The translations under genes and the position numbers were made by a program. From positions 5,040,393-5,104,392 of the forward strand of contig NZ_CP024081.1 of NCBI RefSeq assembly GCF_003033885.1: a DNA stretch of 64,000 nt, in the 5' to 3' direction. This stretch comes from Pseudomonas rhizophila (GTDB lineage: Bacteria; Pseudomonadota; Gammaproteobacteria; Pseudomonadales; Pseudomonadaceae). How positions within the stretch are numbered: position 1 is the stretch's first letter; every line of letters starts with the position of its first letter. The notes under the pieces are model-generated. The model was not told where the DNA came from, did not search any database, and worked only from the letters and a program-made list of their open reading frames with translations. This document shows positions 41,033 to 50,511 of this stretch, one piece after another.

Positions 41033-42001
41033 ATGCAACCCCAAGCTTTCTACCGCGCGGTGGCGGACGATTTTAGCGCCGTCGACGGCATCATCAAGAA
41101 GCAGCTGACTTCCCGAGTGCCGCTGGTATCGAAAATCGGCGATTACATTACTTCGGCCGGGGGCAAACGCCTGCGTCCTTTGTTGGTGCTGTTGTGTGGC
41201 AAGGCCTTGGGCCGCGAAGGCGACGACATGCGCCTGCTGGCCGCCACCATCGAATTCCTGCACACCGCGACCCTGCTGCATGACGACGTGGTCGACATGT
41301 CCGGCATGCGCCGCGGCCGCTCGACCGCCAACGCCATGTGGGGCAACGCCCCAAGCGTGCTGGTGGGCGACTTCCTGTATTCGCGCTCGTTCGAAATGAT
41401 GGTCGAGCTGGGCTCGATGCCGGTGATGAAGATCCTGTCCCAGGCCACGCGCATCATCGCCGAAGGCGAAGTGCTGCAGCTGTCCAAGGTGCGCGACGCC
41501 AGCACCACGGAAGAAACCTATATGGAAGTCATCCGCGGCAAGACGGCGATGCTCTTCGAAGCCTCGACCCACAGCGCCGCCGCCCTGGCCGGCGCCAGCG
41601 CCGAGCAAAGCGAAGCGTTGCGCACCTTTGGCGATCACCTGGGCGTGGCCTTCCAGTTGGTGGACGACCTGCTGGACTACAAGGGCGACGCCGAGACTTT
41701 GGGCAAGAACGTCGGGGACGACCTGGCCGAAGGCAAGCCGACCCTGCCGCTGATCTACACCATGCGCGAAGGCACCCCTGAGCAGGCAGCACTGGTACGC
41801 CAGGCGATCCAGAAAGGCGGGATCGAAGACCTGGAGAGCATCCGGGAAGCGGTTGAAGCCTCCGGCTCGCTGGACTACACCGCGAACCTGGCCCGTGACT
41901 ACGTCGCCCGCGCGATCAAATGCCTCGACGCCCTGCCGGCCAGCGAATACCGCGATGCGCTGGTGGAACTGAGCGAGTTTGCGGTGGCTCGCACCCATTG
42001 A
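41033..42001 (+). CDS. ispB: Polyprenyl diphosphate synthase (octaprenyl/solanesyl type)
   Basis: Trans-polyprenyl synthase that makes the ubiquinone side chain. It has 322 residues with both Asp-rich motifs: first [15 protein letters not shown] and second DDLLDYKGD, plus GKRLRP for substrate binding. GGAG lies before ATG 41033. It is divergent from rplU, the usual gammaproteobacterial layout. Chain length (C40 or C45) cannot be decided; Pseudomonas generally makes ubiquinone-9. Confidence 0.93.
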   Translation: MQPQAFYRAVADDFSAVDGIIKKQLTSRVPLVSKIGDYITSAGGKRLRPLLVLLCGKALGREGDDMRLLAATIEFLHTATLLHDDVVDMSGMRRGRSTANAMWGNAPSVLVGDFLYSRSFEMMVELGSMPVMKILSQATRIIAEGEVLQLSKVRDASTTEETYMEVIRGKTAMLFEASTHSAAALAGASAEQSEALRTFGDHLGVAFQLVDDLLDYKGDAETLGKNVGDDLAEGKPTLPLIYTMREGTPEQAALVRQAIQKGGIEDLESIREAVEASGSLDYTANLARDYVARAIKCLDALPASEYRDALVELSEFAVARTH

Positions 42002-42014
42002 TGGCATGAAGCCC

Positions 42015-42104
42015 CTGTGGGAGCGAGCTTGCTCGCGATAGCGTTGGGTCAGTAAGCTTGATGCTGATTGGCAGACCGCTATCGCGAGCAAGCTCGCTCC
42101 CACA
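42015..42104. repeat. REP pair (REPIN)
   Basis: Inverted GTGGGAGCGAGC-type copies (TTGCTCG variant) about 40 bp apart, between ispB and yjdM. Confidence 0.9.
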
Positions 42105-42145
42105 AGGGTATTTCACTGCCCTGCCCTTCGCGGCCTAAAACCCTA

Positions 42146-42151
42146 TATAAT
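42146..42151 (+). promoter_or_regulatory. Likely -10 element of yjdM
   Basis: Perfect TATAAT preceded by TA and followed by G, 39 bp upstream of the yjdM start; no good -35 hexamer at the right distance. Confidence 0.5.
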
Positions 42152-42189
42152 GTGCGCCCTTTTACCCTCCTGATACCCAAGGAACCTTA

Positions 42190-42531
42190 GTGAGCACGTT
42201 GCCTCCCTGCCCGAAATGCAATTCCGAATACACCTACGAAGACGGTACTCAACTGGTCTGCCCGGAGTGTGCCCACGAATGGTCTGCCAGCGGTGACGCT
42301 GAAACGGCGTCCGATGAGACGGTGAAGAAGGATTCGGTCGGCAATGTCCTGCAGGACGGCGACACCATCACCGTGATCAAGGACCTGAAGGTCAAAGGCA
42401 CGTCGCTGGTGGTCAAGGTGGGCACCAAGGTCAAGAACATCCGTTTGTGCGATGGTGATCACGACATCGACTGCAAGATCGACGGCATCGGCCCGATGAA
42501 GCTCAAGTCCGAGTTCGTCAGAAAAGTCTGA
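42190..42531 (+). CDS. yjdM: YjdM/PhnA-family zinc-ribbon protein
   Basis: Protein of 113 residues with an N-terminal zinc ribbon (CPKCNSEY ... CPECAHEW) and the C-terminal PhnA domain ([29 protein letters not shown]). Despite the old name PhnA it is not the phosphonoacetate hydrolase; its role is unclear. The start is GTG 42190 with AAGGAACC upstream. Likely monocistronic. Confidence 0.92.
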   Translation: MSTLPPCPKCNSEYTYEDGTQLVCPECAHEWSASGDAETASDETVKKDSVGNVLQDGDTITVIKDLKVKGTSLVVKVGTKVKNIRLCDGDHDIDCKIDGIGPMKLKSEFVRKV

Positions 42532-42688
42532 GCCGTGCGTATTCCATCCCACGCCCCGCGTGGGATGGTGCTTCACCCTCCCCGCTCCACCCCCCGTTTA
42601 CGCCTCCGAGCCAAGCGCGAGCCGATTGAGCTGCCGCAACCCACCGTCAGAAAAACAATTCGAAAACCAATAGAGCCTTGCTATTTAG

Positions 42689-42708
42689 CGAATAAGAATT
42701 ATTCTCAT
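42689..42708 (+). promoter_or_regulatory. Probable Fur box
   Basis: CGAATAAGAATTATTCTCAT is AT-rich and contains the inverted repeat GAATAA-gaa-TTATTC, close to the Fur core pattern (GATAAT repeats). It lies 26-45 bp upstream of the small gene at 42734, where a promoter is expected. Nothing else is recognised in the 42532-42733 gap. Confidence 0.7.
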
Positions 42709-42733
42709 AACGCCCATCAAGGAGATGAGAACC

Positions 42734-42991
42734 ATGACTTATTTGATCGATGCCTGGCTGGACCGCCCACACCCTTACCTGAGAATCCTGCATCGGGAAA
42801 CCGGGGAAGTCTGTGCGGTGCTTGAAGAAGAAGCCCTGAACGAACTGCAGGACCAGGGGGATCTGGACCTCAACAGCCTCAATTCCAGCGAGCCGCTGGT
42901 GCTCAAGGAACTGGTGCGCAATCTGTTCCTGTTCTGTTACGCCCGGGCGTTGCGCCCTACGGCGGATTTCAATGGCAGGTTTCATGGATGA
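42734..42991 (+). CDS. Small conserved protein, probably iron-regulated (PA4570-like)
   Basis: Acidic protein of 85 residues (MTYLIDAWLDRPHPYLRILHRETGEV), no signal peptide, no known catalytic motif. It resembles P. aeruginosa PA4570, which I recall as iron-starvation induced. AAGGAG is placed correctly for ATG 42734 and not for ATG 42725. The Fur-like box just upstream supports iron control. The function is unknown; a role in iron-sparing physiology is inference. Confidence 0.8.
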   Translation: MTYLIDAWLDRPHPYLRILHRETGEVCAVLEEEALNELQDQGDLDLNSLNSSEPLVLKELVRNLFLFCYARALRPTADFNGRFHG

Positions 42992-43003
42992 AGCGCGCAA
43001 ACC

Positions 43004-43094
43004 CTGTGGGAGCGAGCCTGCTCGCGATAGCGGTGTGACACTCAACATCAATATTGACTGACCGACCGTCATCGCGAGCAGGCTCGCTCCCACA
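43004..43094. repeat. REP pair (REPIN)
   Basis: Inverted GTGGGAGCGAGC-type copies about 40 bp apart, between the convergent small gene and fklB. Confidence 0.9.
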
Positions 43095-43118
43095 AAAGCC
43101 TGCTTAAGCGTTGATGCC

Positions 43119-43736
43119 TTACAGAACGTCCAACAGCTCGACGTCAAACACCAGTACGCTGTGCGGCGGAATGCTGCCAACGCCTTGAGCGCCGTAGGCC
43201 AGTTCGCTTGGCACGTACAAACGCCATTTGCTGCCGGCGTTCATCAATTGCAGGGCTTCGGTCCAGCCTGGGATCACGCCACCCACCGGGAATTCGGCAG
43301 GCTGGCCACGATCGTAGGAGCTGTCGAACACAGTGCCATCGATCAGGGTGCCATGGTAATGGGTACGCACCTGGTCTTCACGGCTCGGCTTGGCGCCTTC
43401 GCCCTGAGTCAGCACTTCAAATTGCAGGCCCGAGGCCAGGGTGGTGATGCCTTCGCGCTTGGCATTTTCAGCCAGGAATGCACGACCTTCGCCAGCGGCG
43501 GCTTCTGCCTTGGCGGCAGCTTCGGCCTGCATGATTTCGCGAATGACTTTGAAGCTGGCGGACATCTCGTCCTGGCCCACACGGCTCGGCTTGCCGGCGA
43601 AAGCGTCGGTCAGGCCAGCCAGGATTGCGTCCAGGCTCACGCCCGGTGGCGGGTTGTCGCGCAGTTGGTCACCCAACTGACGGCCAATGCCGTAGCTGAC
43701 GCGGGTTTCGTCGGTGGACAGGTTAACTTCGGACAT
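43119..43736 (-). CDS. fklB: FKBP-type peptidyl-prolyl cis-trans isomerase FklB
   Basis: Prolyl isomerase of 205 residues with an N-terminal helical dimerisation domain (VSYGIGRQLGDQL, then an Ala/Glu-rich helix) and a C-terminal FKBP domain (VRTHYHGTLIDGTVFDSSYDRG, GGVIPGWTEALQLM, FDVELLDVL). No signal peptide, so cytoplasmic FklB rather than periplasmic FkpA. ATG 43736 has GGAG upstream; the open frame to 43832 is not conserved. Confidence 0.93.
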   Translation of the reverse strand: MSEVNLSTDETRVSYGIGRQLGDQLRDNPPPGVSLDAILAGLTDAFAGKPSRVGQDEMSASFKVIREIMQAEAAAKAEAAAGEGRAFLAENAKREGITTLASGLQFEVLTQGEGAKPSREDQVRTHYHGTLIDGTVFDSSYDRGQPAEFPVGGVIPGWTEALQLMNAGSKWRLYVPSELAYGAQGVGSIPPHSVLVFDVELLDVL

Positions 43737-43941
43737 GATGCTGCTCCGCTGTGCGGACGGCTCGGGAATTTGCCGTGCTTGACACAGCGTCTCCCGGAGC
43801 GCCCGGAACCAAAAGGGCGAGCAGACTAGCACAGATGCCGCAGCGGGTGACGAGCCCCCTGATCAAAGCGCCGCCACCAGAAACGACAACGCCCGCCTGC
43901 TTTGCAACAGACGGGCGGTGCGCCGCAGCGATGAACGGACC

Positions 43942-44430
43942 TCAGTGCTTGGTCAGTTTATCCAGGTAACCCATGGCAAACGCCGAAACCACGAAGGTCA
44001 TGTGGATGATCACGTACCACATCAGGTGCTCGGGATCGACGTTCTTGGCATCCATGAAGATGCGCAGCAGGTGAATCGAGGAAATGGCAACGATCGAGGC
44101 CGCGACCTTCATCTTCAGCGAGGACGAATCCATGGTCCCGAGCCAGTTGAGCTTTTCCTTGTCGGAATCGATGTCCAGTTGCGAGACGAAGTTCTCGTAG
44201 CCGGAAATCATCACCATCACCAACAGGCCGCCCACCAGCGCCATGTCGATCAGCGACAGCAGCACCAGAATCAGCTCGGATTCGGCCATGGCAAACACAT
44301 TGGGAATGATGTGAAAGACTTCCTGGAAGAACTTCAGGGCCAGGGCCAGCAAGCCGAGGGACAGCCCGAAATAGATCGGCGCCAGCAGCCAACGGGAGGC
44401 GTACATTGCATTTTCGATAAAGCGTTCCAT
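43942..44430 (-). CDS. yqhA: UPF0114 inner membrane protein YqhA
   Basis: Membrane protein of 162 residues of the YqhA/UPF0114 (TIGR00645) family, with about four helices ([74 protein letters not shown]). The function is unknown. It diverges from nothing close; the next gene on the same strand starts about 470 bp upstream. Confidence 0.92.
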   Translation of the reverse strand: MERFIENAMYASRWLLAPIYFGLSLGLLALALKFFQEVFHIIPNVFAMAESELILVLLSLIDMALVGGLLVMVMISGYENFVSQLDIDSDKEKLNWLGTMDSSSLKMKVAASIVAISSIHLLRIFMDAKNVDPEHLMWYVIIHMTFVVSAFAMGYLDKLTKH

Positions 44431-44562
44431 TGAGTCTCACACCAGGGCTGAAAAATCGCGGCGAGTATATCAGTCACGACCTGGGTCATAAACGCCAGGC
44501 CCATCCGCGACTTCAGCCCTTGGAGCTAAACCGTACTGCCAGCGCCCGCACGATGACGGCTT

Positions 44563-44904
44563 TCAATGCAACGGGCGAAACTCGAAGCCGTCGACGCTGC
44601 GACAACGGCCTCCATTGATTTCCCGCAATTGGGCCTGCATGTGCAGGCACCAGATCTGCGGGTCGTCGGCCAGCTCATAACCATGCGTTGTCAGGCTTTG
44701 CACAATGGTGTCGAGAATGGACTCCGCGGCATTCGGGCCGGGAAAAGGGCCTTGGGCCTTGATGGCCGAAGGTTGTTCGCCAGCCATTCCGGCGGCGAAG
44801 AGCAAGGTCCACATACCGGTATCTCCCGCCAGCGGACGGATGGCGCATTCGATACGGGTCACAAGACCCAGGCATTGACGAGTGAGGCAAAGGTTGCGCG
44901 ACAT
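44563..44904 (-). CDS. Conserved hypothetical protein (PA4575-like)
   Basis: Soluble protein of 113 residues (MSRNLCLTRQCLGL...) with several cysteines and a C-terminal WCLHMQAQLREINGG segment. I do not recognise a domain, but its place between yqhA and the Lon-like protease matches PA4575 as I recall. No clear Shine-Dalgarno before ATG 44904. Confidence that it is a real gene is moderate to good. Confidence 0.75.
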   Translation of the reverse strand: MSRNLCLTRQCLGLVTRIECAIRPLAGDTGMWTLLFAAGMAGEQPSAIKAQGPFPGPNAAESILDTIVQSLTTHGYELADDPQIWCLHMQAQLREINGGRCRSVDGFEFRPLH

Positions 44905-45103
44905 GGCGGCGCCCCTCGATAGATCCGGTATTCAGCCTCAGGACAAGGCTGTTTCGATCCGATGATGGCTCTCGTTATCCTTGAACTGAGGATAGAAGAA
45001 AAGTTCCGGCCGCAAGTCCCGCCGAGACCAGAATGCGCCGAATGGTCATAGTGTGAATATTGACGCCAAAGTGGTGGCACTTTTTAGCCATCACCACAAA
45101 CAA

Positions 45104-45226
45104 TTGTGGGAGCGAGCCTGTGGGAGCAAAGCTCGCTCGCGATGACGTCGTCACAGACAACACCTCTGTTGGCTGTAAAACCGCTATCGCGAGCAAGCTT
45201 TGCTCCCACAAAGCTCGCTCCCACAT
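45104..45226. repeat. Nested REP pair
   Basis: Each arm holds a doubled REP start: left GTGGGAGCGAGCCT then GTGGGAGCAAAGCTCGC; right GCTTTGCTCCCACA then AAGCTCGCTCCCACA. The two arms are mutually inverted. The rest of 44905-45250 has no gene apart from a possible 24-codon hydrophobic peptide (44975-45049, minus), considered elsewhere. Confidence 0.85.
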
Positions 45227-45250
45227 TGACTTACTCCGACCTGGAACGCA

Positions 45251-47689
45251 TCAAGCCGGCTTGGCCTCCGCCAGCGCCTGTTGCGCCAGTTCCTTTTCCG
45301 CTTCCTTGATGTCGTCTTCGCTGATCATCTCCGCGATCACCCGCAGCCGTTCCACCACCCGGGCATTGACGCTCCCTTCGGGGAACTCACCGTTTTCATC
45401 CGGCTCGCCGGCCGGCTCACCCACCAGCAGGCTCAGGGCTTCGTCGGCCTGGCGCACCGCATAAACGTGGAACTGCCCGGCGCGCACGGCGGCGAGCACC
45501 TTCTCGTCGAGCATCAGGGTGGCGACGTTGGCCTGGGGGATGATCGCCCCCTGCTCGCCGGTCAGCCCACGGGCTTCACAAAGGCGGAAGAAACCTTCGA
45601 TCTTCTCGTTGACCCCGCCCACCGCCTGCACTTCACCGAACTGGTTGATCGAGCCGGTGATAGCGAAACACTGCTTGAGCGGCGTCTTCGACAAGGCAGA
45701 AATCAGCGTGCACGCTTCTCCCAGGGACGCGCTGTCGCCGTCCACGTAGCCGTAGGATTGCTCCAGGGCGATGCTGGCCGAGATCGCCAGAGGAAACTCC
45801 TGGGCGTACCGGCTGCCCAGGTAACCGGTGAGGATCATCACGCCCTTGGAGTGGATCGGCTGGCCGAGGTTGACCTCTCGCTCGATGTCGACGATGCCGC
45901 TGCCGCCGGGGTAGACCGTGGCGGAAATCCGCGCGGGCACGCCGAACGCCGAATCCCCCACCTCCAGCACCGTCAAGCCGTTGCACTTGCCTACGGCCGC
46001 GCCGTCGGTGTCGATCAGGATGATTCCCGCCAGCATGTCGTCGAGGATCCGCGCCGAGACGCGCCCGGTGCGGGTGGCCTTGGCCTTGAGGGCGCGTTCG
46101 ATGTGACCGGCATCAGTCATCTCGTCACCGGCCAACTGACGAATGAAATCCGCCTCGCTGACCAGCTGGAACAGATCGCCAATCCGCGCCGACAAACGCC
46201 CCTGATGTTCGGCCAGGCGCGCACTGTAGGTGGCCAGGCGCGCCACCGCATCGGCGGTCAACGGGGCCATGCCCTCCTCCGAAGTACGGGTCTTGAGCAA
46301 CTGGGCGAACTGCTCCAGGCTTTCATCCCCCATCGGAATGTCTTCGTCGAAATCCACCAGCACGCGAAACATTTCCTGGAAGTCCGAATCCAGGTCCTGC
46401 AAGGCGTAGTAGAGCTGGCGGGCGCCGATGATCACCACTTTGACTTGCAGTGGAATGTGCTGCGGGGTCAGGGTGACCGTGGCCAGACGACCCAGCTCGC
46501 CCAGTGGCGACTCCATTTTCAGTTTGCGCGATTGCAGGGCACGTTTTAGTGCATCCCACACGAACGGCTCGCCAAGCATTTTTTCTGCTTCAAGGATCAG
46601 GAAACCACCGTTGGCCCGGTGCAACGCCCCCGGGCGCAGTTGTCGATAGGTGGTGTAGAGCGCGCCCTGGTCAGTGCTGTATTCAATGCGCCCAAACAGG
46701 TTGTCGTAGGTCGGGTGCGGTTCAAACACCACCGGCGCGCCACCGCTGGTTGGGTGCCCTACCATCAGGCTCGGGGCGTATTGCTCCTCCAGGAGCTTGC
46801 GGGCAATGGCGTCGGTCTTGCTGTCGTCCACCAACTGCTCGACCACCGTTTTGAGCAAGTAGACCTGCATGGCTTGCAAGTAGCCGCAGACCGCGGCGTT
46901 CTCTGCGTACTTTTCCGACAGCGGCGCCAGCAACGGTTGCAGGGCCAGGGTGATGGTTTCTTCGTTAAGTTGACGCAACTGGTTGCTGGACTCGCGCTTC
47001 CACTGCGGCAGGCTGGCGAGCTCTTCGTTCAGGCGTTCTTCCAGGCCCGAGATGTCGTCATGAAAACGCTCGCGCTCGGACTCCGGCAACTGGGCGAATT
47101 CCGCTTCGTCCAGGGCCTTGCCCTCGCTCATCGGCGTGAAGGCGATGTTGCTGCTGTCACGGTACAGGGCGACATCCTTCTCCAGCGCCAGGCGCTCGAT
47201 GACATCCAGGGCGCGGTCGTAGCGCTGGTTGAAAGCACGGTCGATGGCGCTTTTTTTCTGTTGATAGGACGGATGCTCGAACACCGCCGGGAAAGTCGCC
47301 AGCAGGTTGTCGATCAGGCCGTTGATGTCGGCGATGAAAGCCCCCGCCGTACCCGATGGCAGCTCCAGGGCGCGGGGTTCGCGGGGCTCATCGAAATTAT
47401 TGACGTAGACCCAGTCCGCCGGGGTCTGCATACGCTTGCCTTCGGCCTTGAGATAACGCTTTACGAACGAAAACCGGCCAGTGCCGGGCTCTCCCATGAC
47501 AAATACGTTGTAACCGGGGCGCGGCATGGCCACGCCGAACTGCAATGCTTCGACCGCACGCTCCTGGCCAAGCACACCGCGGAAGGGTTCCAGATCATTG
47601 GTGGTAGAGAAGCTGAACTGTTCAGCGGAAAACGGGCGGGTCAGCGCTTCGGGCGCTAGACGCAAGCTGGCAGCAACAGGATCAGGCAT
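45251..47689 (-). CDS. Lon-like ATP-dependent protease (LonB/S16 type)
   Basis: AAA+ protease of 812 residues. Near residue 65 it has a divergent P-loop (GEPGTGRF), then a long helical insert, the AAA+ Walker B segment (GALHRANGGFLILEAEK), and a C-terminal S16 protease domain. The catalytic dyad is Ser653 (GDSAS) and Lys696 (GGVNEKIEG), 43 residues apart exactly as in E. coli Lon (679/722). The N-terminal Lon substrate domain is missing, so it is not canonical Lon. The P-loop lysine looks replaced by Arg; substrates are unknown. Confidence 0.9.
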   Translation of the reverse strand: MPDPVAASLRLAPEALTRPFSAEQFSFSTTNDLEPFRGVLGQERAVEALQFGVAMPRPGYNVFVMGEPGTGRFSFVKRYLKAEGKRMQTPADWVYVNNFDEPREPRALELPSGTAGAFIADINGLIDNLLATFPAVFEHPSYQQKKSAIDRAFNQRYDRALDVIERLALEKDVALYRDSSNIAFTPMSEGKALDEAEFAQLPESERERFHDDISGLEERLNEELASLPQWKRESSNQLRQLNEETITLALQPLLAPLSEKYAENAAVCGYLQAMQVYLLKTVVEQLVDDSKTDAIARKLLEEQYAPSLMVGHPTSGGAPVVFEPHPTYDNLFGRIEYSTDQGALYTTYRQLRPGALHRANGGFLILEAEKMLGEPFVWDALKRALQSRKLKMESPLGELGRLATVTLTPQHIPLQVKVVIIGARQLYYALQDLDSDFQEMFRVLVDFDEDIPMGDESLEQFAQLLKTRTSEEGMAPLTADAVARLATYSARLAEHQGRLSARIGDLFQLVSEADFIRQLAGDEMTDAGHIERALKAKATRTGRVSARILDDMLAGIILIDTDGAAVGKCNGLTVLEVGDSAFGVPARISATVYPGGSGIVDIEREVNLGQPIHSKGVMILTGYLGSRYAQEFPLAISASIALEQSYGYVDGDSASLGEACTLISALSKTPLKQCFAITGSINQFGEVQAVGGVNEKIEGFFRLCEARGLTGEQGAIIPQANVATLMLDEKVLAAVRAGQFHVYAVRQADEALSLLVGEPAGEPDENGEFPEGSVNARVVERLRVIAEMISEDDIKEAEKELAQQALAEAKPA

Positions 47690-47961
47690 CGGGCTTCCTT
47701 ACATCAGGCGGGGCAGATAGCGGCATTCTGGCGCTGCCTGCACCTGACTGGCAAGAAGCGCCTCAGGCCAAAGCATAGTCCAGGGGCATCCCCTGAGCCC
47801 GAGCCCGTAAATTCATGACACTGCTGTTACTTTTTGCAAAATGTCACGGAACCCCAGGATCGTGCCTAAACTCCAAATTGCGCGGCTGGAACAATAACCG
47901 GCCCACTGGCCTGTAGGGTCAGACCCTGTCCATTGGTATGCACATAAAAGAGAACATAGCT

Positions 47962-48450
47962 ATGAAACGGATTCTTCTCGGTACTCTCTTCACCGCTGTA
48001 TCCCTCAACGCCATGGCTCAGGCGCCAGGCGGTCCGGATTGCGGCTGGGGCAACATGCTGTTCGAAGGTCAGCGTGGCACCCCGGCTCACTTCCTGGCAT
48101 CCACCACCAACGGCACCTCGGGCAACGCCACCTTCGGCATGACATCCGGCACCAACGGTTGCTCGACCAACGCGGCACTGACCTACGGTGGCAAGTCCTG
48201 GCTGGCCATGAATGGCATGATGAACGAGCTGTCCGAAGACATGGCCAAGGGCCAAGGCGAAGCGCTCACCACCTACGCCGTAGTACTGGGCGTGGCACCG
48301 GAAGACCGTGCGCATTTCTCCGCTGTCACTCACGAGCACTTCCAGCAGATCTTCAGCAAGGCTGATGTGACCGCAGAAGACGTGCATACCAACACCCTGG
48401 CCGTGCTGAAAAGCGACCCACGCCTGGCCAAGTACGCCACTCCAGCTTAA
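47962..48450 (+). CDS. DUF3015 periplasmic/secreted protein
   Basis: Protein of 162 residues with a signal peptide (MKRILLGTLFTAVSLNAMA, cut before QAPGG), then the DUF3015 core: CGWGNMLFEGQRGTPAHFLASTT and four or so repeated Gly/Thr-rich strands. The function is unknown; the family is common in Pseudomonas. ATG 47962 starts the signal peptide; an in-frame ATG at 47938 would add eight residues. A terminator follows immediately. Confidence 0.88.
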   Translation: MKRILLGTLFTAVSLNAMAQAPGGPDCGWGNMLFEGQRGTPAHFLASTTNGTSGNATFGMTSGTNGCSTNAALTYGGKSWLAMNGMMNELSEDMAKGQGEALTTYAVVLGVAPEDRAHFSAVTHEHFQQIFSKADVTAEDVHTNTLAVLKSDPRLAKYATPA

Positions 48451-48463
48451 GCTCGACACCACT

Positions 48464-48491
48464 CGCTCCTCTCGGGGAGCGGGTTTTCTTT
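48464..48491 (+). terminator. Terminator of the DUF3015 gene
   Basis: CGCTCC-..-GGAGCG stem followed by GGTTTTCTTTTT, 14 nt past the stop. Confidence 0.85.
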
Positions 48492-48539
48492 TTGGGGCCC
48501 CTTCCGGTCTTTATTTTTCGATTGTCCAAGTAGCCAACT

Positions 48540-50393
48540 ATGCTCAAACGCCTTGCCTGGCTGGCGCTCTGTGTGTGCGCCCCGTTGTCCGCCGCACCTC
48601 ATGTCGACCCTCAACGCTTGCAGCAACTGGCCAACGACCGTTTCTGGATTTCCCTGGGCCACTACGAAACCGCCAAGCTCGGTGGCTGGCGCAGCTATAT
48701 CAGCGACAAAAGATTTTTCCTCGCTCCCGACGGCAACGAACATCCCGACCACGAACTGGCCGCCACGGTGCAAGCGCTGTACGGCCCGGCCAGTGCTGGT
48801 CAGCAACACGCCCAATGTGTGTACCCGGCGCGAACACGCTGGCTGAAGGCGCAGCTCAACCTGACGGATCTGCCGACGGTTGACTGCAGCGAATTCACCC
48901 AATGGTTCAAGGACGTCGCGCCCCACAGCGCGGTGATGATTTTTCCGGCCGCCTACCTGAACAGCCCTTCTTCGATGTTTGGCCACACCCTGCTGCGCAT
49001 CGACCAGGCCGATGTGCAAAGCGACAAGACCGCGCTGCTCAGCTATGCGATCAACTTCGGCGCCTACATCGAAGGCTCGGACAACAGCATTCTGTATGCC
49101 TGGAAAGGCCTGATGGGCGGTTACCCGGGCCTGTTCGCCCTGGTGCCCTATCAGGAAAAGCTCTCCGAGTACCGCAGCCTGGAAAACCGCGACCTGTGGG
49201 AATACCGCCTCAATCTGAGCCAGGTGGAAACCGAGCGCATGGTCGAGCATGTGTGGGAACTCAAGCAGATTGAGTTCGACTATTTTTTCTTCGACGAAAA
49301 CTGCTCCTATCGCCTGCTCGAACTGCTGCAAGTGGCCCGTCCCAGCCTGCGGCTGACCGAACAGTTCCCGTTGACGGCGATTCCCACCGACACCGTGAAG
49401 GCGGTGAAAGAAGCCGGGCTGGTGGAAAGCATCGAATACCGGCCCTCCCGTGAGCGGGAACTGCTCAGCCGCGCCGAACCACTCACCGACGACGAGCAGC
49501 AGTGGGTGCTGAAAGTCAGCGCCGACCAAAAACAACTGCAGACTTCAGCATTCAAGGCATTGCCTCGCGCTCGCCAGGCGCTGATCATCGACGCCGCCTA
49601 TCGCCTGGAGCGCTACCGCGCCAACGGCCAGGAACGCGACCCACAGCGCGCCCAGCGCAGTTTCGAACTGTTGCGGGCGATCAACCAGAACCCCGCGCCG
49701 GAACTCGACATCCCGCAACCGGGCCTGCCCGAGGATGGCCACGAGTCGCGCACCTGGCAGGCTGGCCTCGGCACTCGTGGCGACCGGGCGTTCGGCGAAT
49801 ATGGCCTGCGCATGGCCTATCACGACCTCAACGACAACGCCGAGAGTTTCCCGTTGGGCGCACAGATCGAGATCCTGCAACTGAAGCTGCGCCAGTACGA
49901 AGGCAATGACTGGCAGGTGCAACAGCTGGACCTTGCAACCATTCGCTCCCTGACTCCGCGCAACGAACTGCTGCAACCGCTGTCCTGGCAAGTCACCGGC
50001 GGCCTGGAGCGGGTGCCGGGCAAGCACGACGACGAAACCCTGGTCAGCCACGTCAATGGCGGAGCCGGCGGCACCTGGGCACTGGGTGACGACATGCTGG
50101 GGTTCGCCTTGGGCACGGTGCGGGTCGAACACAACAACGACTTCGCCCAGTTCATCGCTCCGGCCGCAGGCTTCAACACTGGCGTGCTGTGGAAAAACCC
50201 GCTGGGCAACTTGAGCCTGGAGGCCAAAGGCGACTATTTCATCAACGGCGAAGTGCGCCGTAGCGTGAGCCTGAACCAGCAGTGGGAACTGTCACGCAAC
50301 CTCGGTCTGCGCCTGAGTGCCCAGCGCGAGTTCAGCCATCTGGCGTCACCGGAGAACGAAGTGATGCTGGAGGTGAAGTGGTATCACTATTGA
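48540..50393 (+). CDS. DUF4105 protein with C-terminal beta-barrel-like region
   Basis: Exported protein of 617 residues with a signal peptide (MLKRLAWLALCVCAPLSAA). The DUF4105 domain is at about 100-330 (SAVMIFPAAYLNSPSSMFGHTLLRID, FDYFFFDENCSYRLLELL), related to NlpC/P60-like folds with Cys and His. The C-terminal third (from about residue 400) has alternating strands ending in an aromatic residue (VKWYHY), as in outer-membrane barrels. Outer-membrane location and a cell-envelope hydrolytic role are inferred. Confidence 0.85.
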   Translation: MLKRLAWLALCVCAPLSAAPHVDPQRLQQLANDRFWISLGHYETAKLGGWRSYISDKRFFLAPDGNEHPDHELAATVQALYGPASAGQQHAQCVYPARTRWLKAQLNLTDLPTVDCSEFTQWFKDVAPHSAVMIFPAAYLNSPSSMFGHTLLRIDQADVQSDKTALLSYAINFGAYIEGSDNSILYAWKGLMGGYPGLFALVPYQEKLSEYRSLENRDLWEYRLNLSQVETERMVEHVWELKQIEFDYFFFDENCSYRLLELLQVARPSLRLTEQFPLTAIPTDTVKAVKEAGLVESIEYRPSRERELLSRAEPLTDDEQQWVLKVSADQKQLQTSAFKALPRARQALIIDAAYRLERYRANGQERDPQRAQRSFELLRAINQNPAPELDIPQPGLPEDGHESRTWQAGLGTRGDRAFGEYGLRMAYHDLNDNAESFPLGAQIEILQLKLRQYEGNDWQVQQLDLATIRSLTPRNELLQPLSWQVTGGLERVPGKHDDETLVSHVNGGAGGTWALGDDMLGFALGTVRVEHNNDFAQFIAPAAGFNTGVLWKNPLGNLSLEAKGDYFINGEVRRSVSLNQQWELSRNLGLRLSAQREFSHLASPENEVMLEVKWYHY

Positions 50394-50511
50394 CTGGGGC
50401 ATACCCCGCACTCACCTAAGCGAACAGATTCATCACAGCGCTTTCACATCGGCCTGACGAATCCACTTCTAAACTTCTCTTATGAGTGGATCAGGCAGGA
50501 ATGCAAAAAAA

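Noticed and set aside
45281..46549. 422-codon frame opposite the Lon-like protease
   Set aside because: Antisense shadow; the true gene shows the catalytic dyad at the correct spacing.
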